Under the pieces are notes generated by a model. The model had not been told where the DNA came from. It did no database searches and was given only the letters and a program-made list of their open reading frames with translations. DNA of 36,414 nt from Nitrosomonadales bacterium (GTDB taxonomy: Bacteria > Pseudomonadota > Gammaproteobacteria > Burkholderiales > Gallionellaceae): the NCBI GenBank assembly GCA_016218465.1, contig JACREA010000084.1, forward strand, positions 1 through 36,414. Reading direction: 5' to 3'. A program made the position numbers and the translations under genes. Of this stretch, positions 22,479 to 30,918 are shown one piece after another (position 1 is the stretch's first letter; every line of letters begins with the position of its first letter).

Positions 22479-23888
22479 TTATTGAATCGGGGCAAGCAAT
22501 GCGTCGAGTTGCGCAACGCTGGCCTGGTAGGTTTCCCTTTGAAACATGTCCTGTTTCAGGAATTGCTCCATTCGGGGATATAGCGCGATCGCCTCGTCCA
22601 GCAACGGGTCGCTGCCGCCAACATAGGCGCCGACGCTGATCAAATCGCGGTTGCGCTGGTAATGGGCATACATATGCTTGAAGCGCTGCACGACCGGCAA
22701 GTGTTCCGGCGATGCCAGACGCGACATCACGCGGCTGATCGAGGCTTCGATATCAATGGCCGGATAATGTCCCTGCTCCCCCAATCGCCGCGACAGCACG
22801 ATGTGCCCGTCGAGAATGGCGCGTGCGCTGTCTGCAATCGGGTCCTGCGGGTCGTCGCCTTCGGTCAGCACGGTGTAGAAGGCGGTGATCGAGCCGCTGC
22901 CTTCCAGGCCGTTGCCGGCGCGTTCCACCAGTTGCGGAAGCTTGGCGAAAACGGAAGGCGGATAACCTCTGGTGGCGGGCGGCTCGCCGACTGCCAGCGC
23001 GATTTCGCGTTGCGCCATGGCGAAACGGGTCAGCGAATCCATGATCAGCAAAACATTTTTACCCTGGTCGCGGAAGTGTTCCGCGATGGTGGTGGCGTAA
23101 GCCGCGCCCTGCAAACGCATCAGCGGCGAAGTGTCCGCCGGCGTGGCGACGACCACCGAGCGCGCCATTCCTTCCTTGCCGAGAATATCGTTGATGAATT
23201 CCTTGACTTCGCGCCCGCGCTCGCCGATCAATCCGACCACCGTGATATCCGCGCTGGTATAACGCGCCATCATGCCGAGTAGCACGCTTTTGCCGACACC
23301 GCTGCCGGCGAATAATCCCATGCGTTGGCCGCGCCCCACGGTCAACATGCTGTTGATGGCGCGCACCCCGACATCCATGGCGGTGTCAATCGAAGCGCGC
23401 TCCAGAGGATTGAAGGGACGGCTTTGCAGCGGCGCATATTCCGAATCCGGCAGCGGTCCCAGTTGATCGAGCGGCTTGCCGGCCCCATCCAATACGCGCC
23501 CAAGCAAAATGCTGCCGACCGGAAGGTGTTTGGCGCGGTCGGCAATGCGGCGGCGCATCGGTTTGCGTTTTCCGCCCAGAGTCAGCGCATGTGCCGGTTC
23601 AACCGGCATCACGCGCGCGCCCGGCACCAGCCCATGCACATCATTTTCCGGCATCAGGAAAAGCCTTTCAGCGGAGAAACCGACTACTTCCGCCTCGACG
23701 GTATTGTTCGGCAGGTGAATCGTGCAAGTGCTGCCGACCGGCATTTGCAGCCCGACCGCCTCCATTACCAGGCCGGTCACCTTGGTCAAGTGGCCGCTTG
23801 GCGGCATCGGATTGCACTCCGCTACATACTCGCGGCCTTCATTGAGAAAATCCTGCCACTTAACGCTATGAGCACTCACGCCAGCCAT
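22479..23888 (-). CDS. fliI: Flagellum-specific ATP synthase FliI
   Basis: A 469-residue ATPase that energises loading of export substrates. Walker A is GSGVGKS (residues 195-201); GLIGERGREVKEF follows and the Walker B region is NVLLIMDSLTRFA. The C-terminal domain ends SVAQLDALLAPIQ. ATG 23888 overlaps the fliH end by 13 bases; the frame is open further upstream inside fliH, which is ignored. The order fliH-I-J is standard. Confidence 0.98.
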   Translation of the reverse strand: MAGVSAHSVKWQDFLNEGREYVAECNPMPPSGHLTKVTGLVMEAVGLQMPVGSTCTIHLPNNTVEAEVVGFSAERLFLMPENDVHGLVPGARVMPVEPAHALTLGGKRKPMRRRIADRAKHLPVGSILLGRVLDGAGKPLDQLGPLPDSEYAPLQSRPFNPLERASIDTAMDVGVRAINSMLTVGRGQRMGLFAGSGVGKSVLLGMMARYTSADITVVGLIGERGREVKEFINDILGKEGMARSVVVATPADTSPLMRLQGAAYATTIAEHFRDQGKNVLLIMDSLTRFAMAQREIALAVGEPPATRGYPPSVFAKLPQLVERAGNGLEGSGSITAFYTVLTEGDDPQDPIADSARAILDGHIVLSRRLGEQGHYPAIDIEASISRVMSRLASPEHLPVVQRFKHMYAHYQRNRDLISVGAYVGGSDPLLDEAIALYPRMEQFLKQDMFQRETYQASVAQLDALLAPIQ

Positions 23889-24517
23889 GATTTGTCCTGT
23901 CCGATCGATTCGACAACGCGCTTCCAGCGTGCTTCCGTCGTGGCGTCCACGTTGCTGTGTGCTGTCTCTGCGCGGCATCCTCCGCGCTGGATTTGCGCAT
24001 CGGTAAAAATCTTCCATCCGGCATGCGCCTGTTGCTCGCCTATTTGCTTGCGAACCAATTCAGCATCGGCCGGGTGCAGGATCAAATGGGCATTTTGATT
24101 GAAGTGCGGCAGGCTGCTGATCGCATAGCTGAAGACTTTGATAATTATTTCCGGTTTTATCTGCAAGGCCTCGTTCACCATCTTGCGTGCAATTTCCAGC
24201 GACAAATCAAGTAATGACTGCGCTACTTGTTCATCCACCTGGTTGAGTGCGTCCTGCAAACTTTGCAGCAGCGCGTGAATTTGTGCCGCTTCGGCGCGTG
24301 CCTGCAGGATACCGGCGGCATAACCCGCTTCGTGCCCTTGTGCGAAACCTTCATCGTGCGCTTGTTGGCGGGTCTTTCCCATCTCGGCGGCGTTGATGAT
24401 ATGGACGTTTTTTTTTGTGCTGTCCTGATGCATGCCGCCGGAATGCGGATCGAACGAGGCCAATTCCCAGCGTTCAAAGGCCGTCTGTTGCTCTTTTGGA
24501 ATGACGACGCTAGACAT
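23876..24517 (-). CDS. fliH: Flagellar assembly protein FliH
   Basis: A 213-residue regulator of FliI that links the ATPase to FliN. It starts MSSVVIPKEQQTAFERWELA; the middle has the GHEAGYAAGILQARAEA helix with small-residue spacing typical of FliH, and the C-terminal part resembles the stator subunit of rotary ATPases. ATG 24517 overlaps the end of fliG by 8 bases and has GAGGAGG close upstream. The last bases overlap fliI. Confidence 0.93.
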   Translation of the reverse strand: MSSVVIPKEQQTAFERWELASFDPHSGGMHQDSTKKNVHIINAAEMGKTRQQAHDEGFAQGHEAGYAAGILQARAEAAQIHALLQSLQDALNQVDEQVAQSLLDLSLEIARKMVNEALQIKPEIIIKVFSYAISSLPHFNQNAHLILHPADAELVRKQIGEQQAHAGWKIFTDAQIQRGGCRAETAHSNVDATTEARWKRVVESIGQDKSWLA

Positions 24518-25502
24518 ACGCCTCCTCACCTTTGCCGCCTAAAGCAATCTGACCTTCGTCGGATAAACGGCGCACGACTTTGAGGATTTCTTTCTGATTG
24601 GCTTCCACATCGCTGAGCTTGACCGGGCCTTTGGATTCGAGGTCCTCGCGCATCATTTCCGCAGCGCGTTGCGACATGTTCTTGAAAATCTTCTCGCGCA
24701 ATTCCTCGTTGGCGCCTTTGAGGGCGATAATCAAGGATTCCGACTGGACTTCGCGAAGAATGAGCTGGATGCCGCGATCATCAATGTCCATGATGTTTTC
24801 AAAGACGAACATCTTGTCTTCGATTTTTTGCGCCAGATCGGGATCGTAACTGCGCACGTTTTCCATCATTTCCGCTTCCAGCGTGCTGCCCATGAAATTC
24901 AGGATTTCAGCGGCGGTAGCCACACCGCCTTGCAGGGTCTTTTTCCCGGTGCCGCCGCCGGACATCAGCTTGGACAGCACTTCATTGAGCTCGCGCAACG
25001 CAACAGGCTGCACGCCATCCAGCGTGGAAATGCGCAGCAGCACATCGTTACGGGTTCGATCGGTGAGCATTTTGAGGATTTCGGCGGCCTGGTCGGGTTC
25101 CAGGTGCACCAGGATGGTTGCGATGATCTGCGGGTGTTCGTTGCCGATCATTTCCGCCACCGCGCCAGGGTCCATCCATTTCAAACTTTCAATGCCGCTG
25201 GTGTCGCTGTTGTGCATGATGCGATCCAGCAGGCCGGCGGCCTTGTCATCTCCCAGCGCCTTGGTGAGCATGCTGCGGATGTAATCGCCGGAATCCATGC
25301 CGACGGTGGTCTTGCCGGATGCGGAAACCAGGAAATCCTGAAATACCTGCGCAATCTGATCGCGCCCGAGGTTTTTCAGCGCCATCATGGCCGAGCTGAT
25401 TTTCTGCACTTCCTTGGGTTCGAGATATTTCAGCACTTCGGCGGCTTCACTTTCGCCGAGCGTCATCAGGAAGATCGCGCTTTTCTCGACGCCATCAGCC
25501 AT
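24510..25502 (-). CDS. fliG: Flagellar motor switch protein FliG
   Basis: A 330-residue C-ring protein that makes torque against the stator. The EHPQIIATILVHL motif is in the middle domain. The C-terminal torque helix region DRGIQLILREVQSESLIIAL is present, with the expected charged residues. The length matches the family. ATG 25502 overlaps fliF by 8 bases, a common arrangement that suggests coupled production of FliF and FliG. Confidence 0.98.
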   Translation of the reverse strand: MADGVEKSAIFLMTLGESEAAEVLKYLEPKEVQKISSAMMALKNLGRDQIAQVFQDFLVSASGKTTVGMDSGDYIRSMLTKALGDDKAAGLLDRIMHNSDTSGIESLKWMDPGAVAEMIGNEHPQIIATILVHLEPDQAAEILKMLTDRTRNDVLLRISTLDGVQPVALRELNEVLSKLMSGGGTGKKTLQGGVATAAEILNFMGSTLEAEMMENVRSYDPDLAQKIEDKMFVFENIMDIDDRGIQLILREVQSESLIIALKGANEELREKIFKNMSQRAAEMMREDLESKGPVKLSDVEANQKEILKVVRRLSDEGQIALGGKGEEAYV

Positions 25503-27138
25503 TGTTGTTCACCCATTCCTTGACTACGCTGGCGACAATCTTTGGTTCCTGCTGGGCAATCTGTTTGGCTGTTTGCAGGCTTTGCTCATATGACGGGGCG
25601 GAGTGCGCATATTGCGCAGCAGCTCCTCCCGCGCCGCCTGCGGGCGCTCCCCCTTCCGGTGCGGCTGCAAGCTCGTCCGTGCCGCCCGGCGGGATGAGCA
25701 AGGTGCTGAATGCCGGTTTGATGATGCGGAATATCACGAAGAATATGGCTGCGGCAATCACCAGATACTTGAGCAAGTCCTTTGCCAGTTCGATCATGCC
25801 GGGCCGTTTCCAGAGCGGCAACTCCTCAACGGTTTCCTTTTGCTCGGTAAAGGCCGCAACCTGCACATTCAGGCTGTCGCCGCGATTCTGATCGAAGCCC
25901 ATGGCTTCCTTGGCCAGATTGTTGATCTGCTCTTTTTCGGCGTCGCTCAAAGGCTTGTCGCTGCTTTTTCCCTTGTCGTCGATTACCTTGCGGTTGCCGT
26001 TCACCACTATCGCAACAGACAGGCGCTTGATGGAGCCAAACGGCTGCACGATATGGCGTATGGTGCGATCCACCTCGTAATTCACCGTAGAATTTTTTTG
26101 CAGGTTGGAGAGGCTGGCATTGTTTGCGGCGGCGGCCACGCCTGGCGCACCTGCGCCGGCAACGATCGGAGCAGCGGCCGGGGCCGGCGGTTGGTTGGTC
26201 AGCGCGCCCGGAATGCCGCCCGCACCTAATCCGGAGCCGTTCATCGCCTCGCTGCTTTGCTGGCTGCGAATCACGCTTTCAGCCGGATTCTGGTTCGGTT
26301 TGTAAATCTCAGCCGTCTGCTCGATGCGCGAGAAATCAATATCGGCGGTAACCTGTGCGCGTACATTGTTCGCGCCGAGCATGGGCGTCAATAAAGCTTC
26401 GATCCGCCTGATATAGCTCTGCTCGATTTGCTGCACATACTTGAGTTGATTGGCATCCAGACCATCGCCATTTGTGCCGTCATGGCTGGCGCTCAACAGG
26501 GTGCCGTTCTGGTCTACCACCGTTACATTCTTGGCGGACAATTCCGGCACACTGCTCGAGATCAGGTGAACGATCGCGCTGACCTGGGCGGAATCGAGCA
26601 TTCGCCCGCCTTGCAGGCTGAGCACCACGGACGCGCTGGGCTTTTGCTGTTCCTTGACGAACACGCTGGGTTTGGGAATGGCCAGGTGAACGCGGGCGGC
26701 AGCTACCGCACCGATGCTTTGCACCGAGCGGGCCAGCTCACCTTCCAGCGCGCGCTGGTAATTGACCTGCTCGGCAAATTGGGTAATGCCGAACTTCTGG
26801 TTTTCCATCAGTTCAAAACCGGCGTTCCCCCCCTTGGGGAGCCCTTGTGAAGCCAGTTTAAGACGTGCCTCGTGGACCTGGTTGGACGCCACCAGCAACG
26901 CTCCGCCACCCTCGGCAAATTTGTAAGGGATGTTCATTTGCTGCAGCGACTCGATGATGGCCCCGCCATCGCGATCGGACAAGTTGCTGTACAGCACGCG
27001 GTAATCAGGCGTCTGTCCCCACATCCACACGCCGGCGATAAGCGCGAACAACGCCGCAATGCCAACTAACAACCCTATCATTTGCTGAAGGTTGAGTTGG
27101 TTCAACTGTTTTAGCGCCTTGTTTGTTTGTTCAGCCAT
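25495..27138 (-). CDS. fliF: Flagellar MS-ring protein FliF
   Basis: A 547-residue MS-ring protein, the base on which the flagellum is built. Two membrane segments are visible: IGLLVGIAALFALIAGVWMW near the N-terminus and KYLVIAAAIFFVIFRIIKPA near residue 465. The ring-building motif region has LEGELARSVQSIGAVAAARV and VHLAIPKPSVFVKEQQKPSA. The C-terminal tail binds FliG. ATG 27138 begins MAEQTNKALKQ; six extra residues upstream are possible. First gene of the - strand operon and divergent from fliE. Confidence 0.97.
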   Translation of the reverse strand: MAEQTNKALKQLNQLNLQQMIGLLVGIAALFALIAGVWMWGQTPDYRVLYSNLSDRDGGAIIESLQQMNIPYKFAEGGGALLVASNQVHEARLKLASQGLPKGGNAGFELMENQKFGITQFAEQVNYQRALEGELARSVQSIGAVAAARVHLAIPKPSVFVKEQQKPSASVVLSLQGGRMLDSAQVSAIVHLISSSVPELSAKNVTVVDQNGTLLSASHDGTNGDGLDANQLKYVQQIEQSYIRRIEALLTPMLGANNVRAQVTADIDFSRIEQTAEIYKPNQNPAESVIRSQQSSEAMNGSGLGAGGIPGALTNQPPAPAAAPIVAGAGAPGVAAAANNASLSNLQKNSTVNYEVDRTIRHIVQPFGSIKRLSVAIVVNGNRKVIDDKGKSSDKPLSDAEKEQINNLAKEAMGFDQNRGDSLNVQVAAFTEQKETVEELPLWKRPGMIELAKDLLKYLVIAAAIFFVIFRIIKPAFSTLLIPPGGTDELAAAPEGGAPAGGAGGAAAQYAHSAPSYEQSLQTAKQIAQQEPKIVASVVKEWVNNNG

Positions 27139-27314
27139 GATGATCCGGAACCACACCAGAAACCCGCTCGGGTACGGAGTGCATTATCAGTGGCAGAAGT
27201 CTTTTTGAATGGCTGAATAAAGGGAAAAACCCGTGCCTTTTCGCTTAATGTGGATTGGGGTCTGTCGGGTATCGTGCCATCACTTGGAAAATGTCTTTGC
27301 ACAAGAGGAAATAT

Positions 27315-27635
27315 ATGAATACACCGGCAGTGGACAACTTATTGGCGCAAATGCGCGTTGCGGCGGCGGCAGCGGGATTGCGCGAACCAGGCCAGGCAGC
27401 GCAGCCAGGAAAAGCGGATTTTTCCGATGTGCTGAAATCGTCATTGGACGGAGTGGCGCAGGCTCAAGCCAGGTCGGAAGCCATGCAAAAAGCTTTTGTG
27501 CTGGGCGATGACCGGGTCAGCCTGAGCGACACCATGATTGCGATGCAGAAAGCCAGTATCAATTTCCAGACTACCGTTCAGGTGCGCAACAAATTTATAC
27601 AGGCCTACAACGACATCATGAACATGCAGGTTTAA
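27315..27635 (+). CDS. fliE: Flagellar hook-basal body protein FliE
   Basis: A 106-residue protein joining the MS ring to the rod. The C-terminal block DTMIAMQKASINFQTTVQVR followed by NKFIQAYNDIMNMQV is diagnostic. The start ATG 27315 has AAGAGGAA upstream; the frame extends to 27255 without similarity. It is transcribed alone, divergent from fliF, as in Salmonella. Its stop codon TTTAA lies at the start of a diverged B element. Confidence 0.96.
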   Translation: MNTPAVDNLLAQMRVAAAAAGLREPGQAAQPGKADFSDVLKSSLDGVAQAQARSEAMQKAFVLGDDRVSLSDTMIAMQKASINFQTTVQVRNKFIQAYNDIMNMQV

Positions 27636-27636
27636 T

Positions 27637-27766
27637 GTATAAACTCGCGTAGCGGTCCATTCGCTCCTCGCCCGCAAGGCCGTATAACCAGCGGTTTGGC
27701 TGTCGTTTTTTCACAGCATGGACGGATGGCCAGTTACATCAGAGGTTTGGGAAGATGGAAACGGGC
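27637..27766. repeat. B element 4 (diverged) with nested P core, between fliE and ycgR
   Basis: Read on +: TGTATAAACTCGCGTAGCGG, then TTCGCTCCTCGCCCGCAAGG, the P core at 27684-27740, then AGAGGTTTGGGAAGATGG and AAACGGGC. It matches the ends of B elements 1, 2 and the flgA copy but is the most degraded. It lies between the convergent genes fliE and ycgR. Confidence 0.68.
27684..27740 (-). repeat. P core 4 (57-bp, diverged)
   Basis: On - it starts after CCTCT with GATGTAACTGGCCAT and ends CCAAACCGCTGGTTAT. The inner stem is GCTGT/ACAGC around an A-rich loop, so pairing is kept although the bases differ from the other copies. Confidence 0.72.
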
Positions 27767-27809
27767 GATGGTTATCGTAAATGACTTCTGGCAATTCATG
27801 AATTGCACC

Positions 27810-28568
27810 CTATGGTGTTCTGGCTTTGGCAGCACGCTGCATATTCATCACATAGCGTTGCAACAAAATGATGGACTGCCCATCAAGATCCTTGAATTCG
27901 CAGCCGGCGCGCTTTTGTTCATGACCCGAGGCCGATGTCAATATAACCAGGTTTCTTACCACTATCGTCCCGATGATCGTGCCTGCTTCCGGCAGATCGA
28001 TCCGGCAATTTGGATAAGATTCGCCGGGAACGAGTTCTATATCGGACTCCGAGCAAGTCAGTCCAACGCCGCCGCAACTGATATCCATGATGATGATCTC
28101 GTGCGTTCGTTTTTTGGCAGGCTTTTCCACGGGAATGACACAGCGTAACGGCTCGCTTGCCGGAACCGCAAGCCGGTAATATTCGCGCCGCTGCAGCCGG
28201 TAAATGCTGTCAGGCAAGGGCAGATAAAAGGCGGGGTAACCTTGATACACCACGCTGCTGGCATGATTGGCGGTAAACTGTACCTTGACCTGTAAATGAG
28301 AGCTGACGAAAACCAGTTTACTGCTCGTGGCGATGCGCTGGTTGTCCGGGCCGCTCGGGCTTTGCTCAAGCCATAAGCCCGTGCTGTCAACACCCAGTAG
28401 CGTGGTCAGAATGAAGTCATCCGTATCGCCGGAATAAAGCGCGACGCGAGATGTCTTTTCGGCGATGTTTTGCAGGACAAATTCAATTTCCTTTTTTGAA
28501 GTGATGCGATGCCTGCCATCATCTTTACTGGTGAATATTTCAATTTTCAGGGAGATATCTTTTTCCAT
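27810..28568 (-). CDS. ycgR: YcgR-type flagellar brake protein (PilZ domain)
   Basis: A 252-residue c-di-GMP receptor that by family slows or stops the motor. The N-terminal YcgR domain covers about residues 10-120. The PilZ domain begins with QRREYYRLAVP (126-136), which holds the RxxxR binding motif (R128, R132), and continues with DISCGG (162-167), the second c-di-GMP motif (DxSxxG). Both motifs are intact, so binding is expected. It is convergent with fliE. The GGDEF enzyme at 35062-36390 on the same strand could supply the ligand. Confidence 0.92.
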   Translation of the reverse strand: MEKDISLKIEIFTSKDDGRHRITSKKEIEFVLQNIAEKTSRVALYSGDTDDFILTTLLGVDSTGLWLEQSPSGPDNQRIATSSKLVFVSSHLQVKVQFTANHASSVVYQGYPAFYLPLPDSIYRLQRREYYRLAVPASEPLRCVIPVEKPAKKRTHEIIIMDISCGGVGLTCSESDIELVPGESYPNCRIDLPEAGTIIGTIVVRNLVILTSASGHEQKRAGCEFKDLDGQSIILLQRYVMNMQRAAKARTP

Positions 28569-28610
28569 GCCAATGCCGTGCCTGTCAAATCGTTACGCAT
28601 GATAACAAAA

Positions 28611-28913
28611 CTATGGCCGGGCGATTGGCGGAACAGCAGGGGTATTTTCGTGTTCCAGGCGATATAACCAGGCGAGCAGTTCGGCCACGGCCAGATAAAG
28701 CTGAGGGGGTATTTCCTGGTCGAGCTCGACCTTCATCAGCAATCCGACCAAATCTTCGGACTCGTGGACAAAAATACCGTGCTGCCTGGCGCGCTCAATG
28801 ATTGCCTGTGCGATCAGGCCATGCCCCTTGGCGACGACTTTCGGCGCGCCCTTGTTTTGACCGTAGGTCAGCGCGACGGCGATTTGTTGTGGTGTAGGGG
28901 TGGATTGCTTCAT
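28611..28913 (-). CDS. fhlB: FhlB, FlhB C-terminal-domain paralogue
   Basis: A 100-residue protein matching only the cytoplasmic part of FlhB: IAVALTYGQNKGAPKVVAKG then HGLIAQAIIERARQHGIFVH and YLAVAELLAWLYRLE. In FlhB this domain carries the NPTH cleavage site; here the matching position reads YGQNKGAP, so self-cleavage is not expected. The start overlaps the end of the FliK-like gene by 4 bases (ATGA), suggesting that the two are made together. Family knowledge on function is limited. Confidence 0.88.
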   Translation of the reverse strand: MKQSTPTPQQIAVALTYGQNKGAPKVVAKGHGLIAQAIIERARQHGIFVHESEDLVGLLMKVELDQEIPPQLYLAVAELLAWLYRLEHENTPAVPPIARP

Positions 28914-29998
28914 GACTTTTCCACTACAGTAGCGACCAACGGAATGTCAGCATCGGCAAGTGAATTCTTGAGCCTGGGCAGGTTTCGGTTGAACAGGTCA
29001 ACAGTTGCCGGATCTGCCGCATGCAACGTCAGCCGCAGCCCGCTTTCAGCAAAGACCAGGCGGGCATGTACATCGCCCAATCCGGGTAAAGCCAATTCCA
29101 TTTCAGTGCTCCACTGGCGTTCACTTTGTTGCTGGGTCTGTTGCTCCGGCTCACCCTGAATTTCCCACTGCATCTGCTGTCCCGGCCAGACTTGGCCCAT
29201 CCACACCAGGTGATGGTGTTCGAGCGTGTGAAGTTGTTGCTGCACCAATGGCAACAATTCCTTGGCTATCGGAAGGGCGGTATCTCCGGCAGATTTCGCC
29301 ATCAATGGGGTATCAGACTGCGATTGCGCCATGAAAACCTTGCCGGGCGATGCCTGTCCTGACCCTTCGGCTGCGCTCAGGACTAAAGGCGTTGTCGAAG
29401 CGGCCTGCTGTCCGGTGGGGGATAGCAGCAAACTTTTCCCCGTGAGCATATTTTGCGGTTCTTCCAACAATTGATTCGTGCTGCGCTCGCCACGAACCCA
29501 CTGTGCCTGGTGCGATTCGTAAAACAAGCCGCTTTTACCGAGTGCATCACGCAATGCGCCAGCCAGCAGCATGGTATCCGGCGCTTGTTCTCCGGCGTTC
29601 CAAACCGCCTTGTTGCCAAGTTGCTGAACAATTGGCCTTTCGAGCGGCAGCTCCGCAAGATTGGAAAGTATGCGTGCCGTGGCGCCGATCTGTTCCGGGG
29701 TGGAAAGCGGGTTGGTCGATGCGGCCATGCTGAAAGCGATTCGCGGCTGGGTTGCAATCACTTCAAGTTTTATTGTGTCGCCGCTCTGGATATTGCCCGG
29801 CAGGCGCATCTGGAGAGTTTGTCCGGCGACCTGAACCTTGAATATTCCTTCGCTTACTTTTGATTGAACGGATGCCTGCAATTGCTGCCCGGGTTCAAGC
29901 CTGGTAACCGGGTTTGGCGTATCGGCGGTAGCCCCGATCAGTGGCTTGCCTGAGCGGGAGAGTAACTGGAGCGCGCTGGTTACATTGGCGGGAAGCAT
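28910..29998 (-). CDS. Second FliK-like flagellar hook-length control protein
   Basis: A 362-residue protein with an N-terminal part (GQQLQASVQSKVSEGIFKVQ) and a C-terminal Flg_hook-like domain: TEMELALPGLGDVHARLVFA then RLTLHAADPATVDLFNRNLP and LADADIPLVATVV. It resembles the FliK family switching domain but is different from fliK at 20865-21974. Its gene overlaps fhlB, and FliK works on FlhB, so the pair may act on each other. A palindromic insertion (29356-29383) encodes VLSAAEGSG inside the variable middle. Exact role unknown. Confidence 0.8.
   Translation of the reverse strand: MLPANVTSALQLLSRSGKPLIGATADTPNPVTRLEPGQQLQASVQSKVSEGIFKVQVAGQTLQMRLPGNIQSGDTIKLEVIATQPRIAFSMAASTNPLSTPEQIGATARILSNLAELPLERPIVQQLGNKAVWNAGEQAPDTMLLAGALRDALGKSGLFYESHQAQWVRGERSTNQLLEEPQNMLTGKSLLLSPTGQQAASTTPLVLSAAEGSGQASPGKVFMAQSQSDTPLMAKSAGDTALPIAKELLPLVQQQLHTLEHHHLVWMGQVWPGQQMQWEIQGEPEQQTQQQSERQWSTEMELALPGLGDVHARLVFAESGLRLTLHAADPATVDLFNRNLPRLKNSLADADIPLVATVVEKS
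29356..29383. repeat. Palindrome GTCCTGA..TCAGGAC within the FliK-like gene
   Basis: A 7-bp inverted repeat around CCCTTCGGCTGCGC. The 17 bases CCCTTCGGCTGCGCTCA also occur inverted at 17604-17620 in the fliP signal region. It resembles a common dispersed intergenic palindrome, here inside a coding sequence. Confidence 0.65.
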
Positions 29999-30049
29999 CG
30001 TATGGCAATCACATTGATATTCTAATTAGCGTTACAAACAATAATTTCC

Positions 30050-30074
30050 GTAGGGTGCGTGGAACGCACCCTAC
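30050..30074. repeat. Perfect hairpin GTAGGGTGCGT/ACGCACCCTAC before the FliK-like gene
   Basis: An 11-bp perfect stem with a 3-base loop in the 128-base gap between fliT and the FliK-like gene. The GTAGGGTGCGT type is a widespread dispersed repeat in proteobacteria. It has no T-run but could attenuate transcription from fliT into the genes below. Confidence 0.75.
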
Positions 30075-30126
30075 GTTATTCTGCTCCTATTGCGAACCGA
30101 ATAAACCCGCAGGGAAAATGGAATAA

Positions 30127-30450
30127 TTACCCGCCGTAAGCGTGCTGCAAGCGTTGTTCCTGGCGGTTGCTTTGCATGATACGCTGCAACTGACCCATCC
30201 ATACTTCGGTGTGATTGCGAATTTCGGCATCATCCGCCAGGATTTTCTTGATGAGTTGTATTTTACGTTGCCTGGCCGGCTCATCAAGCTTTGCAGTCGC
30301 GTCTGCCGGTTTCATGGCGGCGACCTGTTGGCTGCATTGCTGTTCGATGCTGACCAGCTTGTCCCATTCGCCCTGCGCGGCCGCTTCACGCATCTGACCG
30401 GTCAGGGCAGACAGCGATTCATAATTGGCAACGACTTGATAAGAGCTCAT
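30127..30450 (-). CDS. fliT: Flagellar protein FliT (FliD export chaperone)
   Basis: A 107-residue helical chaperone for the cap protein FliD. It shows MSSYQVVANYESLSALTGQM and AAQGEWDKLVSIEQQCSQQV, the typical FliT helix with the W-D-x-L pattern, and the C-terminal region IRNHTEVWMGQLQRIMQ. It follows fliS with a gap of 3 bases. Families of this size are weakly conserved, and the fliD-fliS-fliT order makes the call firm. Confidence 0.9.
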   Translation of the reverse strand: MSSYQVVANYESLSALTGQMREAAAQGEWDKLVSIEQQCSQQVAAMKPADATAKLDEPARQRKIQLIKKILADDAEIRNHTEVWMGQLQRIMQSNRQEQRLQHAYGG

Positions 30451-30453
30451 TGG

Positions 30454-30903
30454 TTACCTTCTTCCATAGGCCAGTTGCACATTAGATGCGGACCTTTGCT
30501 GTGACGTAGCTTGCGCGGCATTGGGGCGGATGCTTTCCCAAGCCTCTTTCAGATCGGTTAACAGACGTGCTACCTCATTCAGGGCGGCCATATCGTTTTT
30601 CAAGTTGGCAGCGGCCAGGCGTGTGCACATATATTCGTACAGCGCAGACAGATTCTGCGCCAATGGGCCGCCCACTTTTTTATCCAGGCTGGCGCTCAGG
30701 CCTTCATCAATAATCGTAATGGCTTTTGAAATTGCCACACCCTTGGCGGGGTTGTCCTTGCGCGCAATGCCATTCTTGGCGTTGGCAACCGCCAGTAACG
30801 CGCCTTGATAGAGCATCGAAATCAGTTTGTGCGGGTCGGCAGAGACAACACTGGATTCGACTCCAACTTTTGCGTAGGCTTTGGTGGCTGTGGCCGCGTT
30901 CAT
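30454..30903 (-). CDS. fliS: Flagellin export chaperone FliS
   Basis: A 149-residue chaperone that keeps flagellin from polymerising in the cytoplasm. Signature segments are KLISMLYQGALLAVANAKNG, AISKAITIIDEGLSASLDKK and NLSALYEYMCTRLAAANLKN. The second ATG (30903) is preferred because GGGAG lies 7 bases upstream; the first ATG at 30909 is too close. It sits between fliD and fliT. Confidence 0.96.
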   Translation of the reverse strand: MNAATATKAYAKVGVESSVVSADPHKLISMLYQGALLAVANAKNGIARKDNPAKGVAISKAITIIDEGLSASLDKKVGGPLAQNLSALYEYMCTRLAAANLKNDMAALNEVARLLTDLKEAWESIRPNAAQATSQQRSASNVQLAYGRR

Positions 30904-30918
30904 GATCATTCTCCCGGA

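Noticed and set aside
27139..27314. Sigma-28 or sigma-54 promoter in the fliE-fliF gap
   Set aside because: A TAAAGGGA is present but no matching -10 at 11 bases; a GGCACG on - lacks the GC of the -12 box.
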